Source of the DNA: an uncultured Akkermansia sp.
GTDB taxonomy: Bacteria; Verrucomicrobiota; Verrucomicrobiia; Verrucomicrobiales; Akkermansiaceae
Reading direction: 5' to 3'
Assembly: GCA_904501915.1 (NCBI GenBank)
Contig: CAJGCV010000001.1
Location: 1 to 64,000, forward strand
Length of the DNA stretch: 64,000 nucleotides
The first letter of the stretch is position 1. Every line of letters begins with the position of its first letter. The notes beneath the pieces are model-generated. The model worked only from the letters and a program-made list of their open reading frames with translations, had not been told where the DNA came from and searched no databases. A program made the position numbers and the translations under genes. Positions 16,993 through 24,495 of the stretch are shown here, piece after piece.

Positions 16993-17021
16993 TTGATTTT
17001 TTCTGCGAAACGCTGTGTCCT
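16993..17021 (+). promoter_or_regulatory. Possible promoter of sod
   Basis: TTGATT (16993-16998), 17-base spacer, TGTCCT (17016-17021), 7 bases before the ATG. The -10 is poor; read-through from the PP2C gene is an alternative. Confidence 0.35.
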
Positions 17022-17028
17022 ACCTTGC

Positions 17029-17673
17029 ATGGACACAATCTGCTTACGCGATGGATATGCCGACGGGCAGTATATACTGCCGCCTCTACCCTATGATGTT
17101 ACTGCTCTGGAACCCTTTCTGGATGCCGAAACACTGCGCCTGCATCACGATGCGCACCACGCCGCATACGTGGCCGGAGCCAATGCCGCGCTCGCTCAGC
17201 AGCGCAGCATGAGCAGTGCCGGCATCAGTGCAGCCGTAGCACAGTCTCTTGCCTTTAATCTGGCGGGGCATATGCTGCACACCCTGTACTGGGGCAACCT
17301 GTCACCGCAGGCGGGGCAGCGCCCTTGCGGAGAACTGGCAAGGGTCATCGATTCAGAGTTCGGCTCGTACAGCGACTTTGCTCAGCTGTTCCGCAACGTG
17401 GCAACAGGTGTGCAGGGGAGTGGCTGGGCTGTTCTGGCAAAAGATGCCGTGAGTCACAGGCTGGTGGTACTGGCAGCGCAGAAGCACCAGGATGCCCTCC
17501 TGCCGCGCATGCGCCCCCTGCTGGTGTGCGATGTCTGGGAGCACGCCTATTACCTGCGCTACCGCAACAACCGCGCCGCTTATGTGGATGCCTTCATGGA
17601 CCAGATCTGCTGGCATACCGTCTGCCAGCGTTACCATCATAACAAGGAGAATAACCATGCCTGCTGCAAATGA
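17029..17673 (+). CDS. Superoxide dismutase, Fe/Mn family
   Basis: The enzyme dismutates superoxide to oxygen and hydrogen peroxide in the cytoplasm. The 214-residue protein shows the family's metal ligands: His in LHHDAHH (H39), His in HMLHTLYW (H84), and Asp plus His in DVWEHAYYLRY. The core begins at PPLPYDVTALEP. Fe versus Mn preference cannot be settled here. I chose ATG 17029; an upstream TTG start would extend it by 12 unlikely residues. The last 17 bases overlap the start of the HdeD-like gene, and the C-terminal tail (NKENNHACCK) is encoded over that gene's Shine-Dalgarno and start, suggesting translational coupling. Confidence 0.92.
   Translation: MDTICLRDGYADGQYILPPLPYDVTALEPFLDAETLRLHHDAHHAAYVAGANAALAQQRSMSSAGISAAVAQSLAFNLAGHMLHTLYWGNLSPQAGQRPCGELARVIDSEFGSYSDFAQLFRNVATGVQGSGWAVLAKDAVSHRLVVLAAQKHQDALLPRMRPLLVCDVWEHAYYLRYRNNRAAYVDAFMDQICWHTVCQRYHHNKENNHACCK
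17644..17650 (+). promoter_or_regulatory. Strong Shine-Dalgarno of the HdeD-like gene
   Basis: AAGGAGA, 6 bases before the ATG at 17657, inside the end of the SOD gene. It is one of very few good Shine-Dalgarno sequences in the window and decides the start of the next gene. Confidence 0.75.
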
Positions 17674-18229
17674 AACACCAAACTCTTGTTCATGTGCCGG
17701 AAAGAGAGGCTGGCTCGGTCGTCCCTGGGTCGCAGGAATACTTGCCGTTCTGGAGCTTGTGCTCGGCTTTATTCTTCTTGGTTTTCCCTTTCTGCTGGGT
17801 ATTTCTGCCGTCTGGGTGGCAGGAGTCGTTCTGTCGGTGGCTGGAGTGGTAAGACTGGTGCAGGGTATTATCCGGCGGGCAAACCGCTGGTGGAATATGC
17901 TGGCCGCAATCCTTTATCTGCTGGTGGGTATCTTTACCGTGCTTATGCCGGCGTTATCCATGGAATGGTGGACGCTGCTGCTTGGAGCCAGCATATTCAC
18001 GGCCGGTGTCCTGCGCATGGGTGCCACCATCACGCTCTGGAACTCGGAGGGCCGCTACTGGCGTTTATTCAATGCCGTGGTCTCCCTTGTGCTCGGTGCC
18101 ATGATTATCTGGGAATGGCCGGAAAGTTCCCTCTGGCTTATCGGCACACTCCTGGCGGTGGAAATGATATTTTCCGGGTGGACACTGATGTTTCTTGCTC
18201 TTGCGCCCGGGAGTAGAGACCAGGTTTAA
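17657..18229 (+). CDS. HdeD-family (DUF308) inner-membrane protein
   Basis: The 190-residue protein has a short Cys-containing cytoplasmic start followed by about six hydrophobic segments, arranged as repeated pairs (WVAGILAVLELVLGFILLG, LLGISAVWVAGVVLSVAGV and others). This matches the DUF308 repeats of HdeD-like proteins, which E. coli links to acid resistance. No biochemical function is established for the family. The start is fixed by an AAGGAGA sequence. It overlaps sod by 17 bases, and its stop overlaps that of the converging isochorismate synthase gene by 4 bases. Co-expression with SOD suggests a stress role, but that is inference. Confidence 0.8.
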   Translation: MPAANETPNSCSCAGKRGWLGRPWVAGILAVLELVLGFILLGFPFLLGISAVWVAGVVLSVAGVVRLVQGIIRRANRWWNMLAAILYLLVGIFTVLMPALSMEWWTLLLGASIFTAGVLRMGATITLWNSEGRYWRLFNAVVSLVLGAMIIWEWPESSLWLIGTLLAVEMIFSGWTLMFLALAPGSRDQV

Positions 18230-19251
18230 CGCCCAGCTTCAATGGCCTGCCGCATGCAGGCCATTTTGTTTTCAGTTTCGAGCCATTCCTGCTCCTCATC
18301 AGAATCAGGCATGAGCCCGCCGCCGGCATACAGGCGGCATACTCCATCAAACACCTGCATGCATCGCAGGGAAACATAGAGCTGCACTGCACCGTGCCCC
18401 CACGGCCCCAGATACCCCGCATAGCATGAACGGTCAATATCCGGGTAATTCTGCAGCAGGTGGCGTGCCTTGCCAACGGGTGAACCGCACACTGCCGGTG
18501 TGGGAGGGAGTTTATCAAGAAGCATCAGCATGCGACCCGGGGGCATCTGGAAGTTAAAGCGTGTGCAGAGGTGCTCAATGCTGCCCGCACGCAGGTTTTC
18601 CAGCGGGCCTTCATGCAGCTCATTGGCCAGGGGGGTGAGCGTGTCGCGTATAAACTCGGTGACCAGCGCCTGTTCCCGCTTATTCTTGGTATCCCATGGC
18701 AGCGTGCAGGGAATCCGGGTGCCCGCCAGTGCCATGGTGCTCCACCTGTCGCCCTGGCCGGTCACCAGCTGCTCCGGGGTGCAGAATAACCACGTGCCGT
18801 ATTTCGGCGTGTGCACCAGAGCCTTGAATGCTGCCGGCTGCGCGGCGCAGGCCGCCTCGAATGCACGGTATGGAGAAAACTCCGGCGTTACCTCTTCATC
18901 TGCCGTGCGTGCCAGCACAATTTTGCGCACCTCGCCCTCGCGTATGAACCCGGTGTACAGATTGAATAACGCCGCATACGTTTCGCGCGTGGTTGCGTTT
19001 GCCGCCGGTATACGGCTCATTTCTTCCCATTGGGCAGCTTCCGGCACTTCTGCCAGCTCTTCCGGGATAAACAGGCTGTTCCCATCAAACGCCGCCAGAA
19101 TAAAACCATTTTTGAAAATAGGGTCATCCTCCACGCGACCATCCTCTGCCATGCAGAACACGGGCTCGGTTTCCCCTGGCAGACAGTAGAGCGCAAATGC
19201 ACATTGCCTGTGGCAAAGTGCATTTATCTTTTTCTCTGTGGTGGCGTGCAT
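18226..19251 (-). CDS. menF: Isochorismate synthase (MenF/EntC-type chorismate-binding enzyme)
   Basis: The chorismate-binding fold covers most of this 341-residue protein. It includes the catalytic lysine region RKIVLARTADEE, the PTPAVCGSP motif followed by YAGYLGPWG, and a C-terminal YAGGGLM..S glycine-rich stretch. PTPAVCG typifies isochorismate synthases rather than anthranilate or aminodeoxychorismate synthases. In a commensal without visible siderophore genes, menaquinone synthesis is the likely role. It lies 42 bases after the acyl-ACP thioesterase gene and is probably co-transcribed with it. The start is uncertain: ATG 19251, ATG 19263 and TTG 19287 are in frame. Confidence 0.83.
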   Translation of the reverse strand: MHATTEKKINALCHRQCAFALYCLPGETEPVFCMAEDGRVEDDPIFKNGFILAAFDGNSLFIPEELAEVPEAAQWEEMSRIPAANATTRETYAALFNLYTGFIREGEVRKIVLARTADEEVTPEFSPYRAFEAACAAQPAAFKALVHTPKYGTWLFCTPEQLVTGQGDRWSTMALAGTRIPCTLPWDTKNKREQALVTEFIRDTLTPLANELHEGPLENLRAGSIEHLCTRFNFQMPPGRMLMLLDKLPPTPAVCGSPVGKARHLLQNYPDIDRSCYAGYLGPWGHGAVQLYVSLRCMQVFDGVCRLYAGGGLMPDSDEEQEWLETENKMACMRQAIEAGR

Positions 19252-19293
19252 CCCCGCTACCATACACCGAATCTGCCGCTTTGGCAATTCCTT

Positions 19294-20013
19294 TTAAGCC
19301 CACAGAACGTCAACCTCTGCGCGGATTCCCTCCGCAGAGTTAATCACGTGGTGCGTATAGCTGCCGTTGCGGTAGTGTTCCACTTGCACCGGTGTGTCCA
19401 GCATACATTCCTTGCGGAAAGCCATGTGAACCCGGGTCGGACTCCCCTCGGGCGTGAGCTCCAGGGGCAGGGTATCAAGTGCCCACACAAGATAAGCACT
19501 GTTGTTGATGTGACCGTTGAAATCAATATCACGCCGCGAGGCGGTGTGCGCACAGGTGGCAAACGGCTGCTCGCTCCATTCCGGGCATACCAGTTCCTCG
19601 GTTATCGGTGGGCATTCCAACCCATTGATGGACAACTGCGCGCGCTTAATGGGGAAAGGACGCCGTGTGTCGATATCGATGAGTACCCACAGCAAATCTG
19701 CCCGGGCCAGCACATTCCCGTCTTTATCCGTCATCTCCACAAATCGGCGTGCCTGTACCGCTCCGGCCTGGCCCGTATTCGTGCGCAGCGAAATGGTCTC
19801 CTTCCACCCCGGACGCCGGAAAAATTCATAATTCCCGCGCGTCTCCACCCATATTTTATGGTTTTCCACAGCCCAGCCATAGCCCAGGTTATTCAAATCG
19901 GCGTGCTCTTCTGCCATCTCCTGGCACAAGTGCATGAAAAACTCCGGTTTCATCAGGTGATCTGCGGAGCATTCGTAACTGGTAATCGTGTGCGTGAGCG
20001 TAAGGTCTTCCAT
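19294..20013 (-). CDS. Acyl-ACP thioesterase family protein (double hotdog)
   Basis: The 239-residue protein matches the FatA-like acyl-ACP thioesterase family in length and layout. The first hotdog (residues 1-130) includes ENHKIWVETRGNYEFFRRPG. The second hotdog has RRDIDFNGHINNSAYLVWALD, where Asp, Asn and His of DIDFNGHINN are the usual catalytic set. The family releases free fatty acids from acyl-ACP; the position just before isochorismate synthase also permits hydrolysis of another thioester, such as a menaquinone intermediate. I chose ATG 20013, because a TTGACA-17-TAGAGT promoter ends 7 bases before it; the longer frame to 20091 would cross that promoter and a repeat. Confidence 0.85.
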   Translation of the reverse strand: MEDLTLTHTITSYECSADHLMKPEFFMHLCQEMAEEHADLNNLGYGWAVENHKIWVETRGNYEFFRRPGWKETISLRTNTGQAGAVQARRFVEMTDKDGNVLARADLLWVLIDIDTRRPFPIKRAQLSINGLECPPITEELVCPEWSEQPFATCAHTASRRDIDFNGHINNSAYLVWALDTLPLELTPEGSPTRVHMAFRKECMLDTPVQVEHYRNGSYTHHVINSAEGIRAEVDVLWA

Positions 20014-20020
20014 AGAGAGT

Positions 20021-20049
20021 ACTCTAGCATGTTGCCGCCGACTTGTCAA
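20021..20049 (-). promoter_or_regulatory. Promoter of thioesterase-menF
   Basis: TTGACA (20049-20044), 17-base spacer, TAGAGT (20026-20021), 7 bases before the ATG. A leaderless transcript is predicted. Confidence 0.8.
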
Positions 20050-20067
20050 TTGATTGTTCCGTAATGT

Positions 20068-20300
20068 GCAGGCAGGCCACACGTGTCCCAAAGATTTGGG
20101 ACACGTAGATTTACGAATTTTTTTGATTTGCGATTTACGATTTGAAAGTTAGCGGCTTACGCCGATATGCCCGCAAGCGAACGCTTACTGCCGATGGTGG
20201 AGCAAGTGATACTCCAACGCGATTTTTCACGCAGAACACTATGCCTTTATGTCGTTTAGGACTCTTTTCACATAATCATTGGGACACATGTGCAGGCAGG
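20068..20300. repeat. Short-repeat cluster between thioesterase and hypothetical gene
   Basis: The 419-base gap 20014-20432 holds no convincing gene. ACGTGTCCCAAA (20081-20092) and TTTGGGACACGT (20095-20106) form a perfect 12-bp inverted repeat with a 2-base spacer. Another copy of the GGGACACATGTGC motif lies at 20281-20293. Both copies are flanked by GTGCAGGCAGGC on the same strand (20066 region and 20290 region), about 220 bases apart. AT-rich ATTTACGA/GATTTACGATT runs lie between. The pair could mark the ends of a small non-coding mobile element. Confidence 0.6.
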
Positions 20301-20432
20301 CATACGCGTGTTTGAAAGTTATTGCGCTAAATTGTTATCTATACGCTTCTCAAATCTTTGCGGGCAGATTTTATGCTTGTGTTGAGCAGCATAAAATGAT
20401 ACGTTTGTTACGGTTTACCAGTGTTTTTTTTC

Positions 20433-21446
20433 ATGCGTTGCTTTTCGTCTCTTGTTTGTTTGGTGCTGCTGATACTATCAGGCGTTTCTCTTTGCTGCCG
20501 GGCAGAGCAGGAGAAGGCGCCGGGCTTCAGGCTGGTGACATCAAAAAAGGACTATCCTCAGAGGACGTGGCAGGTCCCTCCGGAATTTTTTGAATCAGAT
20601 GCTCCGGTAAACCGGGAGTTTCTTTTTTCATTTTTTAAAGCAAAAGGGGTCTCGTTGTCGAAGAAATGCTCAGTGTCGTATCTGAAGAATGAGAACCAGT
20701 TGCTGCTGGCCGATACGCAGAAGAAAACGGATAGGGTGCATGCGTTGGTAGAGCAGTATGCCAAATCTGTCGCGTCTTCATCAGCTTTGCCACCTGAGGT
20801 GAAGTGCGGAGAGATTGTGGATGGAACATTGCGTGAAATCCCGTATCCTAAATCTCTGTTTGCTGATTTTATTTCCGATTTGAACTTCATTTCCGGCAGA
20901 CCTCCCAAAAGACCGAGAGCTTATTATTTTGTGCCAGTGGAGTACAACGATAGTGACGAGGATGACGATTTTTTCCCCAGAAGGAAGAAGAAAAGCGGAA
21001 AGAAAGCCGTAAGTGCCAGTCTGCTTAAATCGCTGAAAAAACAAGTCAAGGTATTTGAAAACCGGGATGACGTGGCGTGTATCATTGTGCTTAAGGAAAA
21101 AGTCAACCGCGGCCATCTCCCGGAACATTGGTCTGTCCCCGTTATTTCCGGAAAGAAATTAAAAGATAGCATTCGTAGGGTGCTGATCAAGCATAAGGTT
21201 TTAAAGAAGAGCTCCAAATCTGATTTTGCAGATGAGGAGTTTGACCCCGGGATTGATACAAAGACCAGTAGAGGAGTTTTTCTTTCCGGGTTGTGGAAAA
21301 CGTATTCTCATGATTCAGATTTCGGTCGTGGAGTCATATCAGACGAATGCCTTTTTACATACTACGGATATCGTGTGGAAGGCGTGAATCTGGGGAATGC
21401 GGGAATTCTGGAATATCTTAAGGAATTGGATAAGTCAGCCCCTTAA
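20433..21446 (+). CDS. Exported hypothetical protein with a secretin-like short domain
   Basis: The 337-residue protein (from the ATG at 20433; GTG 20421 is also possible) has a signal peptide ending around CCRA. Residues of about 50-100 (FFKAKGVSLSKKCSVSYLKN and onward to the ALVEQYA helix) resemble the short 'xxGVxFPxGxxAxYxxxxxxLxVxNT' domain I associate with verrucomicrobial secretin-like and envelope proteins. The middle has an acidic run then a Lys-rich run (DSDEDDDFF, RRKKKSGKKA). The rest is unrecognised. Base composition is more AT-rich than its neighbours. It stands alone beside a repeat cluster and its 3' end overlaps the converging ankyrin gene by 12 bases. Function is unknown. 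Confidence 0.7.
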   Translation: MRCFSSLVCLVLLILSGVSLCCRAEQEKAPGFRLVTSKKDYPQRTWQVPPEFFESDAPVNREFLFSFFKAKGVSLSKKCSVSYLKNENQLLLADTQKKTDRVHALVEQYAKSVASSSALPPEVKCGEIVDGTLREIPYPKSLFADFISDLNFISGRPPKRPRAYYFVPVEYNDSDEDDDFFPRRKKKSGKKAVSASLLKSLKKQVKVFENRDDVACIIVLKEKVNRGHLPEHWSVPVISGKKLKDSIRRVLIKHKVLKKSSKSDFADEEFDPGIDTKTSRGVFLSGLWKTYSHDSDFGRGVISDECLFTYYGYRVEGVNLGNAGILEYLKELDKSAP

Positions 21447-22091
21447 TCTATCTGATGAGTCAGCCGCACATAAGCGGAGCAATTCTTTTTCACTGGGGGT
21501 GAGCTCGGTGTTTTCCGGCAAACGGCAGGCACCGGCAGCCAGAAGCAGCCGGACCATGGATTCATTGTAAGTCCAGAGAGCCATCAGCAAGGGCGTGTGG
21601 CCATGGCTGTTGCAGTGGTTGGGATTTGCCCCGGCTCGCAGCAGCAGTTGTATGGTATCCAGAGAGGCGTTGTAGAAACCGCAATCCCAGCAATGGTAAA
21701 TCAGCGGAGTGTCGCCCCGTTTATTCCGGGCGTTGACTCCGGCGCCGGCTTCCAGGGCAAGTGCTGCCAGTTCCCGCTGGTTGAACAGAAGCCGTGTAGC
21801 CGTTGCTCTGCGGCGCTCCTGGTGTGTGTGCTGCAGAAGCAGCCGGGCGGTGGCGGCATCGTGCACATAGTCGATGACGGGGCGGTTCCCTTTGTTTCTT
21901 GCCTGAGTATCAGCTCCCGCTGCCAGCAGAACTGCGGCTGTTTCCGGGAATCTGTTGTATGCAGCCAGCATTAACGGTGTGCGGCCTTTCCCATCTCGAG
22001 AATCTACCGGAATTCCCTGCGCCAACAGCTCCTGTACCCGTCTGGTATCGCCACACCACGCGGCGTATAGTAATTGGGATTCCTGCTTCAC
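21435..22091 (-). CDS. Ankyrin-repeat protein (cytoplasmic)
   Basis: The 218-residue protein consists of about five ankyrin repeats with recognisable cores (GRTPLMLAAYNR, GDTPLIYHCWD, GHTPLLMALWTY) joined by AVLLAAGAD, LALEAGAGVN and LLLRAGANPN helices. No signal peptide is evident, so it is probably cytoplasmic. Ankyrin repeats bind protein partners. Its ATG overlaps the GH18 stop by 4 bases, so the two are translationally coupled on one mRNA. The partner could be GH18 or a product of the upstream patatin operon, but nothing in sequence proves this. Confidence 0.85.
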   Translation of the reverse strand: MKQESQLLYAAWCGDTRRVQELLAQGIPVDSRDGKGRTPLMLAAYNRFPETAAVLLAAGADTQARNKGNRPVIDYVHDAATARLLLQHTHQERRRATATRLLFNQRELAALALEAGAGVNARNKRGDTPLIYHCWDCGFYNASLDTIQLLLRAGANPNHCNSHGHTPLLMALWTYNESMVRLLLAAGACRLPENTELTPSEKELLRLCAADSSDRLRG

Positions 22092-23569
22092 TTTTTGCTG
22101 ACTCTGGGTTGGCGCACAATCTTGAACATGGCCTTGGCGAGCGAGGCCCGGTGGCCCAGCTTCACATCGGTATCATAAGCCCAAATCATCACTCCTCCGA
22201 ATTTCTGCTGTTTCATCCACCTGCATTTTTCGGAGATGAGTTGCGGTCCATTGAATGAATGCACAGGCCCGGGGGAGCCATCCTGCTTTTTAGAGCGGAC
22301 CGTGTTTTCTGCGGGGGAGAGATTGGGATACCAGCCCACAATGGTGGAATATCCGAACTGTTCTGTCAGTTTCCCCTGTTCGTTGCTGTAGAAGGGGAGC
22401 CCCACGACAATGCGCGGTTTGGGCATGTGGAATTTCTCCACGCAGAGGTTGGCGTCTCCCTGAAAGCGCTGCATCGAAGCGTGCTGCGGTCCCAGGTCAT
22501 CATACGACATGGTCATGAGGAAATCCAGCTGGTCCGTCACATCGAATATCGGCACTTTGTATGTGACCGAGGCTGCTATACTGACAGACATGGCGGACCC
22601 CGCCAGCTCTTCCCGCAAATCCGCAATGAAGAGACCGAAGTTGACCCATTGGTCATACGAATCGGGGTATTCCCAGTCAATATCAATACCATCGTATCCG
22701 CGTTCGATAGCCCAGGTGGCCATGTTGTGTGCCAGCCTGCGGCGAGTTTCCGGGTTGGCTACTGCGGTGGTCATGGGGTCATCCATGTGGGCAAAACCTG
22801 CCAGCAGCAGAGATGCAGCGTCAGCTTCCTGGTGAAGGCGTTTGATTTCTGCCAGTGCCTCATCTGCCACTACTTTGGGCTCTACTCCTTCACCCGCCCA
22901 TTGGTATTGGATGTCGCCTTCCGCTGAAACCGTATAGGCAAAGTGCACCAGGTCGGTGAACAGGTTGAAATGCGCAGGTGTGAGGTGCACCGCTTCTTTG
23001 GCGTTGCCCCAGCCTTTTACCCAGCGTGGGCGGTAGTAGGGAACGATGCGATAGGGGAAGGGATAGATGCGCCCGATAACGCGTTTCTTGAGTGCTTTGG
23101 CTCGCTTCAGTTTGGGTTTTACCGTGCTGCCATCCTCGAGTGTGACACTGGTGCAAAGTGCGTCAATGAGGTTACCACGCTTAGCGTTTTTTTTCAGATT
23201 GTAGCTAATCCAGTAATAAACCGGCTCCGGCCCGGCTTCAATGCTGACATCAAAGGAGAATTTTCCCTTCTTATCAGGCTTGGCTGAGCCTTTTTCCACA
23301 GCCAGTTTGCTGGTGTTGAGAGTATAGCCGTTCCAGTTGCCTGAGGTGGAAAGGTAGGCCATCTGAATATCTGAGGTGCTGGTAGTTTTTCCGTCGCTGA
23401 ATTCCAGTCTGCTTATCTTTTCACCGGGTTCACCTGTAATTTTGATTTGCAGAATACCCTGCTGCTTCACGCCCGGGTAAAACACGCCGTGTGTGTGACG
23501 CATTTCAACGGTTGCCCCCTCAGCGACTGACACGATGCATGCGGCAAGTGCGATGAACTTCCACCTCAT
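22088..23569 (-). CDS. Secreted GH18 glycosidase (chitinase-like)
   Basis: Family 18 enzymes cleave beta-1,4 bonds next to N-acetylglucosamine by substrate-assisted catalysis. This 493-residue protein has a signal peptide (ending near VAEG), an N-terminal beta-sandwich of about 170 residues, and a GH18 barrel with the intact active site YDGIDIDWEYP. MTMSYDDLGP and VMIWAYDTD lie further on. Chitin, N-glycan cores or peptidoglycan-derived glycans are possible substrates. The ATG at 23569 is chosen because TTGCAT-17-TATACA ends 7 bases before it; an earlier in-frame start falls in that promoter. The ankyrin gene is coupled downstream with a 4-base overlap. Confidence 0.9.
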   Translation of the reverse strand: MRWKFIALAACIVSVAEGATVEMRHTHGVFYPGVKQQGILQIKITGEPGEKISRLEFSDGKTTSTSDIQMAYLSTSGNWNGYTLNTSKLAVEKGSAKPDKKGKFSFDVSIEAGPEPVYYWISYNLKKNAKRGNLIDALCTSVTLEDGSTVKPKLKRAKALKKRVIGRIYPFPYRIVPYYRPRWVKGWGNAKEAVHLTPAHFNLFTDLVHFAYTVSAEGDIQYQWAGEGVEPKVVADEALAEIKRLHQEADAASLLLAGFAHMDDPMTTAVANPETRRRLAHNMATWAIERGYDGIDIDWEYPDSYDQWVNFGLFIADLREELAGSAMSVSIAASVTYKVPIFDVTDQLDFLMTMSYDDLGPQHASMQRFQGDANLCVEKFHMPKPRIVVGLPFYSNEQGKLTEQFGYSTIVGWYPNLSPAENTVRSKKQDGSPGPVHSFNGPQLISEKCRWMKQQKFGGVMIWAYDTDVKLGHRASLAKAMFKIVRQPRVSKK

Positions 23570-23576
23570 GTAGAAA

Positions 23577-23605
23577 TGTATAGCACATTTGCCGGCAGGA
23601 TGCAA
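23577..23605 (-). promoter_or_regulatory. Promoter of GH18-ankyrin pair
   Basis: TTGCAT (23605-23600), 17-base spacer, TATACA (23582-23577), 7 bases before the ATG. It makes the GH18-ankyrin pair a separate unit from the patatin operon upstream. Confidence 0.65.
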
Positions 23606-23640
23606 GGCTGTTGCTGTTCCTGTCGGGAATTACAGGCGCT

Positions 23641-24495
23641 TTAGTTTGCCGTGTTCAGGAATTGCCTGATTTCCTGAAGCCGTTTTTCTGCCGCAGCGCG
23701 GCCGATGTTGTAGGTGGCGCGGAGCAGGGCGGGGTCTTTGGTGAGCCGCTTGATGGGCAGGGGCTCGGTGGGGCGGATGACCAGGGTGTTGCCAGCTGCC
23801 TCCTGCTGGTTCACGTAGTCTCGCTGGGCGTTGTACATGAGGTGCCGCACTTCCATGGCTTGCACCAACGCCGGGTATTTGCGGTACATGAAGCGGATGA
23901 AGGGCATGGCTACGCTTTCCTTTTTGTCGTATTCGGCGTGCTGGGTCAGGATGACCACGTTGCGCGCGTAGCCGAGGCTTTCGAAGAATTGCAGCGGAAT
24001 GGCATCCGAAATGCCGCCATCCAGCAGCTTCTGCCCATCGATATCCACTATCTGCGATACCAGCGGCATGCTGGCCGAAGCCCGGATCCAGTCGAATCCA
24101 TGGTCGGCATAGCTCTCGTATTTGTGGTAGACCGGTTTGCCGGTTTCCACATCGGTGCAGACGATGTAGAACGCCATGGGGTGCGCTTCAAAGGTAGCAA
24201 AATCAAACGGATCATGCACGAGCGGAACTTCGTTGTAGCAGAAGTCGGTGCTGTATAAATTGCCTTCACGCCATACATTGCCCCAGCTGCAGTATCGTTT
24301 ATCGTTGCAGAAACGTTCGTTGTAGCGTATGGCTCGGCCAATCTGGCGGGATTTGTAGTTGCACCCGAATGCCGCCCCTGCGGAAACGCCGATAGCGCCG
24401 TCAAATTCAATGCCGTGCTCCATCATCACATCGATGACACCGGCAGTGAACATGCCGCGCATCGCTCCGCCTTCCAGGATGAGTCCCTTTTTCAT
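23641..24495 (-). CDS. Patatin-like phospholipase (YjjU-type)
   Basis: Patatin-fold lipid acyl hydrolases use a Ser-Asp dyad. The 284-residue protein has the oxyanion-hole start LILEGGAMRGMFTAGV, the nucleophile elbow GVSAG (serine at about residue 38), and the catalytic DGGIS near residue 168. It ends with a C-terminal helical region typical of the YjjU group. No signal peptide is visible. Its ATG overlaps the stop of the preceding unknown gene by 4 bases, placing it last in the Sel1-ankyrin-unknown-patatin operon. It may be a housekeeping lipase or an effector-like enzyme; the company of Sel1 and ankyrin genes is unusual. Confidence 0.9.
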   Translation of the reverse strand: MKKGLILEGGAMRGMFTAGVIDVMMEHGIEFDGAIGVSAGAAFGCNYKSRQIGRAIRYNERFCNDKRYCSWGNVWREGNLYSTDFCYNEVPLVHDPFDFATFEAHPMAFYIVCTDVETGKPVYHKYESYADHGFDWIRASASMPLVSQIVDIDGQKLLDGGISDAIPLQFFESLGYARNVVILTQHAEYDKKESVAMPFIRFMYRKYPALVQAMEVRHLMYNAQRDYVNQQEAAGNTLVIRPTEPLPIKRLTKDPALLRATYNIGRAAAEKRLQEIRQFLNTAN

